From positions 1 through 19,284 of the forward strand of contig DASXBJ010000073.1 of assembly GCA_036491755.1 (NCBI GenBank): 19,284 nt of DNA. The letters are read 5' to 3'. The notes under the pieces were generated by a model, which was not told the DNA's origin, did not search any database, and was given only the letters and a program-made list of their open reading frames with translations. The stretch comes from DASXBJ01 sp036491755 (GTDB lineage Bacteria > Chloroflexota > Dormibacteria > Dormibacterales > Dormibacteraceae). Of the stretch, positions 1 through 6,081 are shown piece by piece (within the stretch, counting starts at the first letter, position 1; each line of letters starts with the position of its first letter). The position numbers and the translations under genes are program-made.

Positions 1-677
1 GGTTCCGCCTCGATGGGCCGCTGTCCTTCTTCGACACGCTCGTCGACTGTCGCGCGCCGATCAACCCTTACGCCAAGAAAAGGCACCACATCGATCGCTC
101 GATGCTGATCGGTGCGCCGGAGTTCGGTGACGCGCGCCGCGGTTTCCTGCGTTTTGCGCAAGGGGCCGTGCTGGTCGAGCACAGCCACGACGCCTTCGAC
201 ACTTGGCTGGTCGGGCGCGGGCTGGAAAGCCCCCTCACGCACCCCATCATCGACACCTCCGCGCTTGCCCGCATGGTGCTTGACCTGCCCAAGGGCCAGA
301 CACCAGGCCTGGCCCGCCTCGTGGAGGAGCTGAGCCTGGACATCACGCCGGCCCATGCCGCGCTGGACGACGCCCGCGCCACGGCGATGGTTTTCCGGGC
401 CCTCATCGGCAAGGCCAGGGACAGCCTTGGCTGGAGCACGGTCGGCGATGTGCTGGCCGCGCTGCCACGTCCGCTCGTCGACCGCACGGCGCCTACTCGA
501 AAAGCGTCAGCTGCAGGTCGGGCGCGGGATGCTCGAGCCCAGACAGCCCCACCCCGATCAGCCGAACAGGCCGCGACTCCACGTGCGACTTCTCCAGCGC
601 CGAGCGGGCGGCGCGGAAGATCGTCTCGACGTCGTCGGTCGGGCTCGTCCGGCTCACCTGGCGGCTCACCAGCCTGA
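1..677 (+). CDS. DnaQ-like 3'-5' exonuclease, 5'-truncated
   Basis: C-terminal part of a DEDD-family exonuclease; the start and the Exo I motif (DxE) lie before the window, and the first complete codon is at base 3. Seen: a typical linker of this fold (G-x-L-x-F-F-D-T-L-V, then A-P-I-N-P), an Exo II region reading EHSHDAFD (FD at 195-200), and an Exo III H-x4-D motif in AHAALDDA (H at 354-356, D at 369-371). The family is known for proofreading or general 3'-5' trimming of DNA or RNA. The fold appears to end near base 480. The frame then stays open for about 60 more residues rich in R, S, P and A, which lie antisense to dinB until TGA at 675-677. That tail looks like unconstrained read-through rather than a domain. 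Adjacency to a translesion polymerase suggests a repair role, but this is inference. Confidence 0.8.
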   Translation, partial: FRLDGPLSFFDTLVDCRAPINPYAKKRHHIDRSMLIGAPEFGDARRGFLRFAQGAVLVEHSHDAFDTWLVGRGLESPLTHPIIDTSALARMVLDLPKGQTPGLARLVEELSLDITPAHAALDDARATAMVFRALIGKARDSLGWSTVGDVLAALPRPLVDRTAPTRKASAAGRARDARAQTAPPRSAEQAATPRATSPAPSGRRGRSSRRRRSGSSGSPGGSPA

Positions 678-1581
678 AGTCGGGGAGCTTCACCTTCACG
701 TAGATCGTCCGAGCGCGCACCCCTTCCGACTTCAAGCGGTCCGTGACCCGGTCGGTGAGGTCGCGCAGCGCCACCTCGAGCTCGCCGCGATCGCTCACAT
801 CGTTCTCGAACGTCGTCTCGGCCGAGATCGTCTTGGCGGGCTTGCTGCCGTCGACCGGCGTCCGATCCCTGCCCTGGGCGAAGCGCTGCAGCACGGCCAC
901 GCCCACGCCGAGCGCCTGGACGAGGCGCTGCGTTTCATACGTCGCCAGCTCACCGACCGTGCGGACGCCCATCGCATGCAGCCGTTCTTCTGTCTTCGGC
1001 CCCAGCCCCGGAATCACGCCGATAGCCAGCGGAGCCAGGAAGGTAGCCTCCGTGTCCGGCGGGACGAGCACGAGGCCGTCGGGCTTGCGCGTGCCGCTGG
1101 CCACCTTGGCCACGAGCTTGGATGTTGCGGCGCCCACCGAGGCGGTGAGCCCGACCTCAGTGTGGATCTGGAACTTGATCCGGCGAGCGACCTCGTCAGC
1201 GGTCGAGGTTCCATGGCGGGTGCGCGCCGTGACGTCGAGGTAGGCCTCGTCCAGCGCGACGCCTTCGACAAGCTCGGGCGACGTGTAACGCCTGAAGATC
1301 TGGTGCACCAACCGGCTCGCATCCCGGTACCGCGGTGGATCGGGAGCCACCACAGTGAGCTGGGGACACAGCTGCAGTGCTTCATGCAGCGGCATGGCGG
1401 AGCGGACCCCATAGCTCCTCGCCTCGTAGGAAGCTCCCATCACCACCGCGCGCTTCGATCGTCCCGCCACCGCGACGGGGATCCCGCGCAGGTTCGGGTC
1501 GTCGCGCTGGTGGACTGAGGTGTAGAAGGCATCCAGGTCGACGTGGAGGATGGTTCGCGGCCAGTTCTCAGGTCTCGGCAT
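493..1581 (-). CDS. dinB: DNA polymerase IV (Y-family translesion polymerase)
   Basis: A 362-residue protein of normal length for DinB, which copies damaged templates without proofreading. Visible features: N-terminal HVDLDAFY (catalytic D15, aromatic steric-gate Y20), second catalytic pair ALDEAYLD (D111, E112), thumb helix-hairpin-helix around IPGLGPKTEERL (about 188-205), and little-finger domain about 250-348. It ends in QLTLF (357-361), a good match to the QLxLF sliding-clamp binding motif, so the C-terminus is intact and polymerase access is probably clamp-mediated. The ATG at 1579-1581 has no clear Shine-Dalgarno sequence. No LexA box is visible upstream; instead an inverted repeat lies at 1601-1616. 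The last 185 bases are antisense to the convergent exonuclease frame. Confidence 0.95.
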   Translation of the reverse strand: MPRPENWPRTILHVDLDAFYTSVHQRDDPNLRGIPVAVAGRSKRAVVMGASYEARSYGVRSAMPLHEALQLCPQLTVVAPDPPRYRDASRLVHQIFRRYTSPELVEGVALDEAYLDVTARTRHGTSTADEVARRIKFQIHTEVGLTASVGAATSKLVAKVASGTRKPDGLVLVPPDTEATFLAPLAIGVIPGLGPKTEERLHAMGVRTVGELATYETQRLVQALGVGVAVLQRFAQGRDRTPVDGSKPAKTISAETTFENDVSDRGELEVALRDLTDRVTDRLKSEGVRARTIYVKVKLPDFRLVSRQVSRTSPTDDVETIFRAARSALEKSHVESRPVRLIGVGLSGLEHPAPDLQLTLFE

Positions 1582-1600
1582 CGGAGTCGGGGTGAGTCTG

Positions 1601-1616
1601 CCACAAGAGCTTGTGG
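1601..1616. promoter_or_regulatory. Inverted repeat upstream of dinB
   Basis: CCACAAG and CTTGTGG form a perfect 7-bp inverted repeat separated by 2 bp. It lies 20-35 bp upstream of the dinB ATG and 33 bp past the stop of the W-motif gene. The 2-nt spacer suits a DNA operator better than an RNA hairpin, and no T-tract follows on the minus strand, so a terminator is less likely. Function is inferred. Confidence 0.35.
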
Positions 1617-1648
1617 CTTTCGCCGAGTTGGGGCGTCCGTCTAGTGCC

Positions 1649-1969
1649 CTACGGGCCGTTCACCGAGGCGATCACATTCGACAGAACGTTGTCGATCTGG
1701 CCGCCCACCGTGAGCAGTATCGCCATCGTGACGATGGAGACGACGACCAGGACCCCCACGAACATCGCGATGGTGAGGCCGACCGCAACGCCCACTGTCG
1801 AGCCCTTCGCCGCCGGCCCCGCCGGCTCCCAGTCGTGCCCGTTCCAGCGCCACAGGCGGTCCGGCGAGATCGCGGGTTTCCACTCGGCGCCGTTCCACCA
1901 CCACATCCCGTCGGCGGAAAAGCGGGTCTGTGGTGCGCCGGCCACATTCCCGTCCGAACCCGGATCCAT
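1649..1969 (-). CDS. Small W-motif, single-pass membrane protein
   Basis: Predicted 106 residues from ATG at 1967-1969. Two W-rich segments stand in tandem: GMWWWNGAEWKP and RLWRWNGHDWEP, each of the form W-x-W-N-G-x-x-W-x-P. They resemble the short WWDG-x-x-W motif (DUF2510-like) found near the ends of many actinobacterial and chloroflexi membrane proteins. A Gly/Ala linker follows, then one long hydrophobic helix (about 25 residues) and a short polar C-terminus. The W motifs are probably outside or at the membrane face, but topology is not certain. The start was chosen because a TATGTT hexamer sits 8 nt upstream; an ATG 21 bases further upstream (1988-1990) would give 113 residues. No enzymatic residues are visible and function is unknown. 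Confidence 0.7.
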   Translation of the reverse strand: MDPGSDGNVAGAPQTRFSADGMWWWNGAEWKPAISPDRLWRWNGHDWEPAGPAAKGSTVGVAVGLTIAMFVGVLVVVSIVTMAILLTVGGQIDNVLSNVIASVNGP

Positions 1970-1977
1970 CCGGCCCA

Positions 1978-1983
1978 AACATA
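1978..1983 (-). promoter_or_regulatory. Putative -10 element, W-motif gene
   Basis: TATGTT on the minus strand fits TANNNT and ends 8 nt before the ATG at 1969. The spacing resembles the other short-leader starts in this window and supports the shorter start. No -35 element is recognised. Confidence 0.4.
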
Positions 1984-2005
1984 AACCCATGGCGAGACAC
2001 GCATC

Positions 2006-2011
2006 TAGAAT
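2006..2011 (+). promoter_or_regulatory. Putative -10 element of rfbA (leaderless type)
   Basis: TAGAAT in GC-rich surroundings, ending exactly 9 nt before the rfbA ATG. There is no Shine-Dalgarno sequence between it and the start, so transcription probably begins at or within a few bases of the start codon. No clear -35 was found. Confidence 0.5.
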
Positions 2012-2020
2012 CCGGGGGCG

Positions 2021-2767
2021 ATGAAGGGCGTGATCCTGGCCGGCGGCACGGGCAGCCGGCTGCATCCCCTGACGCGGATCACCAACAAGCACCTCCTGCC
2101 CCTCTACGACCGGCCCATGATCAGCTATGCGATCGAGGCCCTGGTCAACGCCGGGGTGTCGGAGATGATGCTGGTCACGGGCGGCACGCATGCCGGTGAG
2201 TTCCTTCGGCTGCTCGGCAACGGCGATGAGTTCGGGATCGACCGCCTGTTCTACGCCTACCAGGCGAAGCCCGGCGGCATCGCCGAGGCGCTGGGCCTGG
2301 CCGAGAAGTTCGTCGCGGGGGACCGCAGCGTCGTCCTCCTGGGCGACAACGTCTTCGAGCGCTCGATCCGCCACTGCGTCGACGCCTTTCGCAAACAGTC
2401 GAACGGGGCTCGTGTCGTGCTGTCGAAGGAGACCAATCCCGATCACCTGCGCAACCTGGGCGTGGCCGAGTTTGACGGCGACCGGCGCATCAAGAGAATC
2501 GTCGAGAAGCCCGCGCAGCCTTCGAGCGAGTTCGCGGTGACCGGCGTGTACTTCTACGACGAGACCGTCTGGAAAGTGCTGCCAGAGCTCAAGCCCTCGG
2601 GACGCGGAGAGCTCGAGATCACGGACGTGAACAACTGGTACGTGGAGCGTGGGCTCATGGAGTACGACGTCGCCGAAGGGTTCTGGGGCGACGCCGGCGA
2701 ATCGATGAGCGCGTATTACGAGGTCCAGGACTTCGTGCGGGCGAATGGCGTCAACCGCGGGTCATGA
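2021..2767 (+). CDS. rfbA: Glucose-1-phosphate thymidylyltransferase
   Basis: Joins dTTP and glucose-1-phosphate to give dTDP-glucose, the first step toward dTDP-rhamnose and other 6-deoxysugars. Seen: the nucleotidyltransferase signature GGTGSRLHPLT at residues 8-18, followed by K-H-L-L-P-L-Y (the family K-x-L-x-P-V/L-Y), then LLGDNVF and IVEKP. At 248 residues it is shorter than the usual approximately 290-residue RmlA and lacks most of the C-terminal extension associated with oligomer contacts, so it belongs with the short RmlA-like group. It is followed after one base by the RmlC-family gene and then rfbB. Nucleotide specificity (dTTP versus UTP) is inferred from these neighbours. Confidence 0.9.
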   Translation: MKGVILAGGTGSRLHPLTRITNKHLLPLYDRPMISYAIEALVNAGVSEMMLVTGGTHAGEFLRLLGNGDEFGIDRLFYAYQAKPGGIAEALGLAEKFVAGDRSVVLLGDNVFERSIRHCVDAFRKQSNGARVVLSKETNPDHLRNLGVAEFDGDRRIKRIVEKPAQPSSEFAVTGVYFYDETVWKVLPELKPSGRGELEITDVNNWYVERGLMEYDVAEGFWGDAGESMSAYYEVQDFVRANGVNRGS

Positions 2768-2768
2768 T

Positions 2769-3227
2769 GTGAGCGTGCCTGACATCGACGGCGTGGTCTT
2801 GAAAGAGCTGGCCACGCACGCGGATGAGCGCGGCTTCTTCCGCGAGATCATCCGCGAGACCGACGAGTTCTTCGGCCATTTCGGCCAGTGGAGCCATTCG
2901 CTGATGTACCCCGGGACCGCCAAGGCCTGGCACATCCACCAGCGTCAGACGGACTGGTGGTACGTCATTGGCACGCTGAAGGTCGCCCTGTACGACACGC
3001 GCGAAGGCTCCCCGACAAAGTCCAGGCTGGCCGAGTTCATGATGGGAGACAGGCATGCGGCCTGCTTGAAGATCCCACCGGGCGTCGCTCATGGCTGCCG
3101 TGCCCTCGAGCTCAGCCACATCCTGTACGTGACCTCCAACGTCTATGCGCCGGACGATGAGGGGCGCATTCCTCACGACGACCCCACCATCGGCTACGAC
3201 TGGACGGCCGGGCCCGAGATCAAATGA
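2769..3227 (+). CDS. dTDP-4-dehydrorhamnose 3,5-epimerase family protein (RmlC-like)
   Basis: Cupin-fold sugar epimerase family. Seen: DERGFF-E near the N-terminus, KAWHIHQ with H55 in the position of the family catalytic base, SHILYVTSNVYAP with Y120 aligning to the catalytic Tyr region, and the family tail DDPTIGYDW. The segment after the histidine is QTDWWYV rather than the usual A-Q-x-K-L-V, so the substrate-binding Lys of classical RmlC appears to be replaced. The reaction could therefore be a variant epimerisation. GTG at 2769 was chosen because it directly follows the rfbA stop (2765-2767); an in-frame ATG at 2745 would overlap rfbA by 23 bases. The stop overlaps the rfbB start (ATGA). 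Family assignment is firm, exact product is not. Confidence 0.8.
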   Translation: MSVPDIDGVVLKELATHADERGFFREIIRETDEFFGHFGQWSHSLMYPGTAKAWHIHQRQTDWWYVIGTLKVALYDTREGSPTKSRLAEFMMGDRHAACLKIPPGVAHGCRALELSHILYVTSNVYAPDDEGRIPHDDPTIGYDWTAGPEIK

Positions 3228-4267
3228 CGCGGCGAGCGTTCAGGCGGCTCATGGTCGCCGGCGCCGCGGGGTTCATCGGGTCGAACTTCGTGCGGCTCAT
3301 CCGCTCCACCCGGCCCGACACCGAGGTCATCGTCCTCGACAAGCTCACTTACGCGGGTAACCTCGCCAACCTCGTCGAGTTCGAGGGCAGCCCCGGCTAC
3401 CGATTCGTCCATGGCGACATCTGCGACGCCGATCTGGTCAATGGCCTCGCGTCGCAGGTCGACGCCATCGTCAACTTCGCTGCCGAGACGCACGTCGACC
3501 GCTCGCTCATGGACCCTTTCGCTTTTCTCGAGACCGACGTCAGGGGAACCGCGGTGCTGTGCGAGGCGGCACGTAAGCACGGCCACCAGGTCTTCCTCCT
3601 GGTGAGCACCGATGAGGTCTACGGCGACGTTGCGGAGGGGCGCTCGCGCGAGGGAGACGCAATTCGCCCGCGCAGCCCATACTCGGCGAGCAAGGCGGGT
3701 GGCGAGCACATCGCCCGCGCCTACTTCGAGAGCTTCGGCTTGCCGCTGCTCGTCACTCGCGGCTCGAACAATTACGGTCCGTACCAGTACCCCGAGAAGC
3801 TGATCCCAGTCCTCATCACCAACGCGATCGACGGCATGAGGCTCCCGCTCTACAACGACGGGTCGGCTGTGCGCGATTACGTGTATGTCGACGACCACTG
3901 CCGGGCGATCGACCTGGTGCTGCACGAGGCCGAGCCGGGCGAGATCTACAACGTGGGAACGGGCGCCGAGACGACCGGGCTCCGGGTCGCCGAGGCTGTG
4001 CTGGACATCCTGGGCAAGCCGCGCAGCCTGATCGAGTTCGTCGCCGACAGGCCGGGGCACGACTATCGCTACGCGCTCGACATCGGCCGGATCACCGAGC
4101 TCGGATGGGAGCCCCGGGTCACCTTTGCCGAAGGCCTGGAGCGCACGGTGCGCTGGTATCAGGAGCACCCGGAATGGTGGCGGCCGCTGAAGTCCGGCGA
4201 GTACTGGGACTACTACAAACGCAACTACAAGCCACTCATGGGCACGGGGGAGGCAGGCCTCCCCTAG
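3224..4267 (+). CDS. rfbB: dTDP-glucose 4,6-dehydratase
   Basis: Extended short-chain dehydrogenase that converts dTDP-glucose to dTDP-4-keto-6-deoxyglucose using bound NAD+. Seen in 347 residues: GAAGFIG nucleotide-binding loop (13-19), the LTYAGN motif typical of RmlB, the dehydratase triad TDE in STDEVYGD (T129, D130, E131), Y153-x3-K157 in PYSASK, and RGSNNYGPYQYPEKLIP, a hallmark of the family. The start overlaps the preceding stop by 4 bases, implying translational coupling. The TAG stop lies in a CTAG shared with the convergent glycosyltransferase, leaving no room for an intergenic terminator. No dTDP-4-dehydrorhamnose reductase (rfbD) is seen in the window, so the end product may be completed elsewhere or be a different deoxysugar. 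Confidence 0.95.
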   Translation: MTRRAFRRLMVAGAAGFIGSNFVRLIRSTRPDTEVIVLDKLTYAGNLANLVEFEGSPGYRFVHGDICDADLVNGLASQVDAIVNFAAETHVDRSLMDPFAFLETDVRGTAVLCEAARKHGHQVFLLVSTDEVYGDVAEGRSREGDAIRPRSPYSASKAGGEHIARAYFESFGLPLLVTRGSNNYGPYQYPEKLIPVLITNAIDGMRLPLYNDGSAVRDYVYVDDHCRAIDLVLHEAEPGEIYNVGTGAETTGLRVAEAVLDILGKPRSLIEFVADRPGHDYRYALDIGRITELGWEPRVTFAEGLERTVRWYQEHPEWWRPLKSGEYWDYYKRNYKPLMGTGEAGLP

Positions 4268-5046
4268 CGCTCCAGCGGGGCATTCTTACTGAACCGGCCG
4301 GCCATACCGCGCCAGTACCAGTGCAGGTAGCGCGGCAGCCACTGCCAGAGCTTGAAGCGGCTCTGGCCCGCAGTGCGGTCGCGCCATGTCGTAGGCACCT
4401 CCGCCACGCGCATGCCCAGGCGATATGCCTTCACGGTGAGCTCGAGACCGAGCTCGAAGCCGCCGACCGACTCGATAGTCACCTGGTTCAGCAGCTTCTT
4501 CGAGTAGAGGCGAAAGTTGCTCGTCGCGTCGTGGATCGGGATGCCGCCCAGCCAGTGGAGCGAGAGCCCAGCCACCCGCGACATCGTCCGCTTGAGCACC
4601 GGCCCTCCAACCTGGTGGCCGCCCCGCATGTAGCGCGAGCCGGCCACCACATCGGCCCCGCCGCGCGCCAGCTCGTACATCGCGTCGATGTCGGCCGCAT
4701 CGTCAGAACCGTCGCCCATCGTGATCAGCACATAGGGCGCGCGGGCCGCGCGCAGCCCTGACTTCATCGCGTTCAGCACTCCGCGGCCCAGCGTGTTCTT
4801 GTGCAGCCGTAGCTGCGGCAACTCCGCTTGCAGCGCTTTGACGACCGGGACGGTTGTGTCCTCGTCGAAGTCGTGGACGATCAGAACCTCGATTGGCCTT
4901 GTGCGTGTGCGTTCGATCACGCCGCGGAGCGTTGGCACGACGTTCTCCCCCTCGTTGTAGACGGGGATGACCACGCTCAGCGCGGGCGTCTCGCCGCCCT
5001 CAGGGGGTCTCAGATCCTTGCGGCCTTGATCTCGTCCCGTATCCAC
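4264..5046 (-). CDS. GT2 glycosyltransferase, DPM1-like (polyprenyl-phosphate sugar transferase type)
   Basis: GT-A fold transferase of about 260 residues with no membrane helices. Seen: LSVVIPVYNEGENV (23-36), VHDFDEDTT (58-65), TLGRGVLNAM, the acidic sugar-nucleotide site MGDGSDD (110-116), VAGSRYMRGG, and DATSNFRLY-SKK. These match the dolichol/polyprenyl-phosphate mannosyltransferase-like branch, which usually moves a sugar from GDP- or UDP-sugar to a lipid phosphate at the inner membrane face. The donor is unknown. The GTG at 5044-5046 was selected as the only plausible start near the conserved first strand; it overlaps the upstream epimerase end by 37 bases. No good ribosome site is visible, so coupling is likely. 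The frame stays open further upstream, but only as a shadow of the epimerase. Confidence 0.85.
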   Translation of the reverse strand: MDTGRDQGRKDLRPPEGGETPALSVVIPVYNEGENVVPTLRGVIERTRTRPIEVLIVHDFDEDTTVPVVKALQAELPQLRLHKNTLGRGVLNAMKSGLRAARAPYVLITMGDGSDDAADIDAMYELARGGADVVAGSRYMRGGHQVGGPVLKRTMSRVAGLSLHWLGGIPIHDATSNFRLYSKKLLNQVTIESVGGFELGLELTVKAYRLGMRVAEVPTTWRDRTAGQSRFKLWQWLPRYLHWYWRGMAGRFSKNAPLER

Positions 5047-6032
5047 GGGATGACCTCGTCCAGCATCTCGTCGAGCGAGGTGGTCGCCTCGAAGCCCAAC
5101 ACGCGCCTGGCCTTGGTCACGTCGGGCACCCGCATCTGCACGTCGTGCTCGTAAGGCGGGTCGGAAACGAGGTGCAGCGGCCGGTCCGGGCCGTGCACCT
5201 TGTGCCATATGAGCTCGGCGAGCTCACGCACGGTGGTTGACTGGGCGGTGGAGAGATTGAAGTCCTCGTTCAGGGCCGCCTCCGACTCGATGGCCAGCCG
5301 GATGCCGTGGGCGAGGTCTCCGCCGTAGGTGTAGTGCCGGACCTGGCTGCCGTCACCGAGGATGTGCAGAGGATCCTGGCCCTTGATCGCCTTCTGGACG
5401 AGGTCCGGCACGACGTGGCTCATCGCGAGCTTGACGTTGCCGCTCATCACGTCGTGGTCGCGCAGAGCGCGCCGCTCGCCGATGCCGACGCAGTTGAAAG
5501 GCCGCACGATCGTGAACGGCAGCTCGTATTGCTCGTGTGCGCCGCGGGCGAAGTACTCCGTCGCCAACTTTTGAAAGCCGTATGTGGAGCGGGGCGGCGG
5601 GCTCGTGATTTGCGCCCCCTCGGGAGTGGGGAAGACGGCGGCCGACTCGTAAACCATGCTGCTCGACAGGACGGTGATCTTGCGCAGGCGGCCGAGGCGA
5701 AAGGCGCTGACCGCGGCGTCGAAGGTGGCGGCGCAGATGCGCTCGTTCTCGGCCAGCAGGTCGTAGGCGAACTCGTGGAAGTACGAGATGCCGCCGATCA
5801 TCGCGGCACCCGCGACGACGTGGTCGCAGTCCGCCGCGAGTGCGGTCATCAGCTCCGTGTCTTTGGCGTCGCCCTCGACCAGGCGGTAGCGCGGGTCGCC
5901 GTCGTACGTGCGCTTGAGCGGGCCGTACTTGCTGAAGTTGTCAACCCCAACCACCTCGTGGCCGGCGTGCAGCAGCTCGGCGACGAGGTAGCCGCAGATG
6001 AATCCGGATGCGCCGGTGACGAGGATCTTCAT
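5010..6032 (-). CDS. NAD-dependent epimerase/dehydratase (extended SDR)
   Basis: A 340-residue extended short-chain dehydrogenase acting on an unidentified nucleotide-sugar. Seen: N-terminal VTGASGFIC, where the third glycine of GxxGxxG is Cys13 (followed by G14), VDNFSKYG for cofactor ribose binding, SSSMVYE (124-130) with the catalytic Ser region, and Y152-x3-K156 in YGFQK. NCVGIGE and GDGSQVRHYTY resemble the substrate-binding segments of UDP-glucose/GlcNAc 4-epimerase and dehydratase relatives. It sits between a WecC-like dehydrogenase (49-nt gap) and a glycosyltransferase in one minus-strand run, so a UDP-uronic or hexosaminuronic acid is a reasonable substrate guess. A strong hairpin ends 4 nt before its ATG. 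Confidence 0.85.
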   Translation of the reverse strand: MKILVTGASGFICGYLVAELLHAGHEVVGVDNFSKYGPLKRTYDGDPRYRLVEGDAKDTELMTALAADCDHVVAGAAMIGGISYFHEFAYDLLAENERICAATFDAAVSAFRLGRLRKITVLSSSMVYESAAVFPTPEGAQITSPPPRSTYGFQKLATEYFARGAHEQYELPFTIVRPFNCVGIGERRALRDHDVMSGNVKLAMSHVVPDLVQKAIKGQDPLHILGDGSQVRHYTYGGDLAHGIRLAIESEAALNEDFNLSTAQSTTVRELAELIWHKVHGPDRPLHLVSDPPYEHDVQMRVPDVTKARRVLGFEATTSLDEMLDEVIPWIRDEIKAARI

Positions 6033-6036
6033 GTGT

Positions 6037-6070
6037 GGCGGGTAGGCCTGGCTCCGCCACGCCTACCGCC
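6037..6070 (-). other. Strong intercistronic hairpin before the epimerase
   Basis: On the minus strand GGCGGTAGGC pairs with GCCTACCCGCC (10 bp, one bulged base), and the loop itself holds TGGC/GCCA around GGA. The structure fills most of the 49-nt gap between the dehydrogenase stop and the epimerase ATG, ending 4 nt from the ATG. No T-tract follows. It could attenuate, stabilise or process the transcript, or limit ribosome access; which one is not decidable from sequence. Confidence 0.55.
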
Positions 6071-6081
6071 GGGGTTCCCTC

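Noticed and set aside
1991..2446. Extension of the W-motif protein to 265 residues
   Set aside because: It would run antisense through rfbA and its promoter; the W-motif and membrane parts lie wholly in the last 106 residues.
3194..4168. Minus-strand frame of 324 codons
   Set aside because: Fully antisense to rfbB, whose catalytic motifs are intact; the V/D/E/R-rich composition is typical of high-GC shadows.
5047..5208. N-terminal extension of the GT2 gene
   Set aside because: The extra residues are an out-of-frame shadow of the epimerase, with no similarity to GT2 N-termini.
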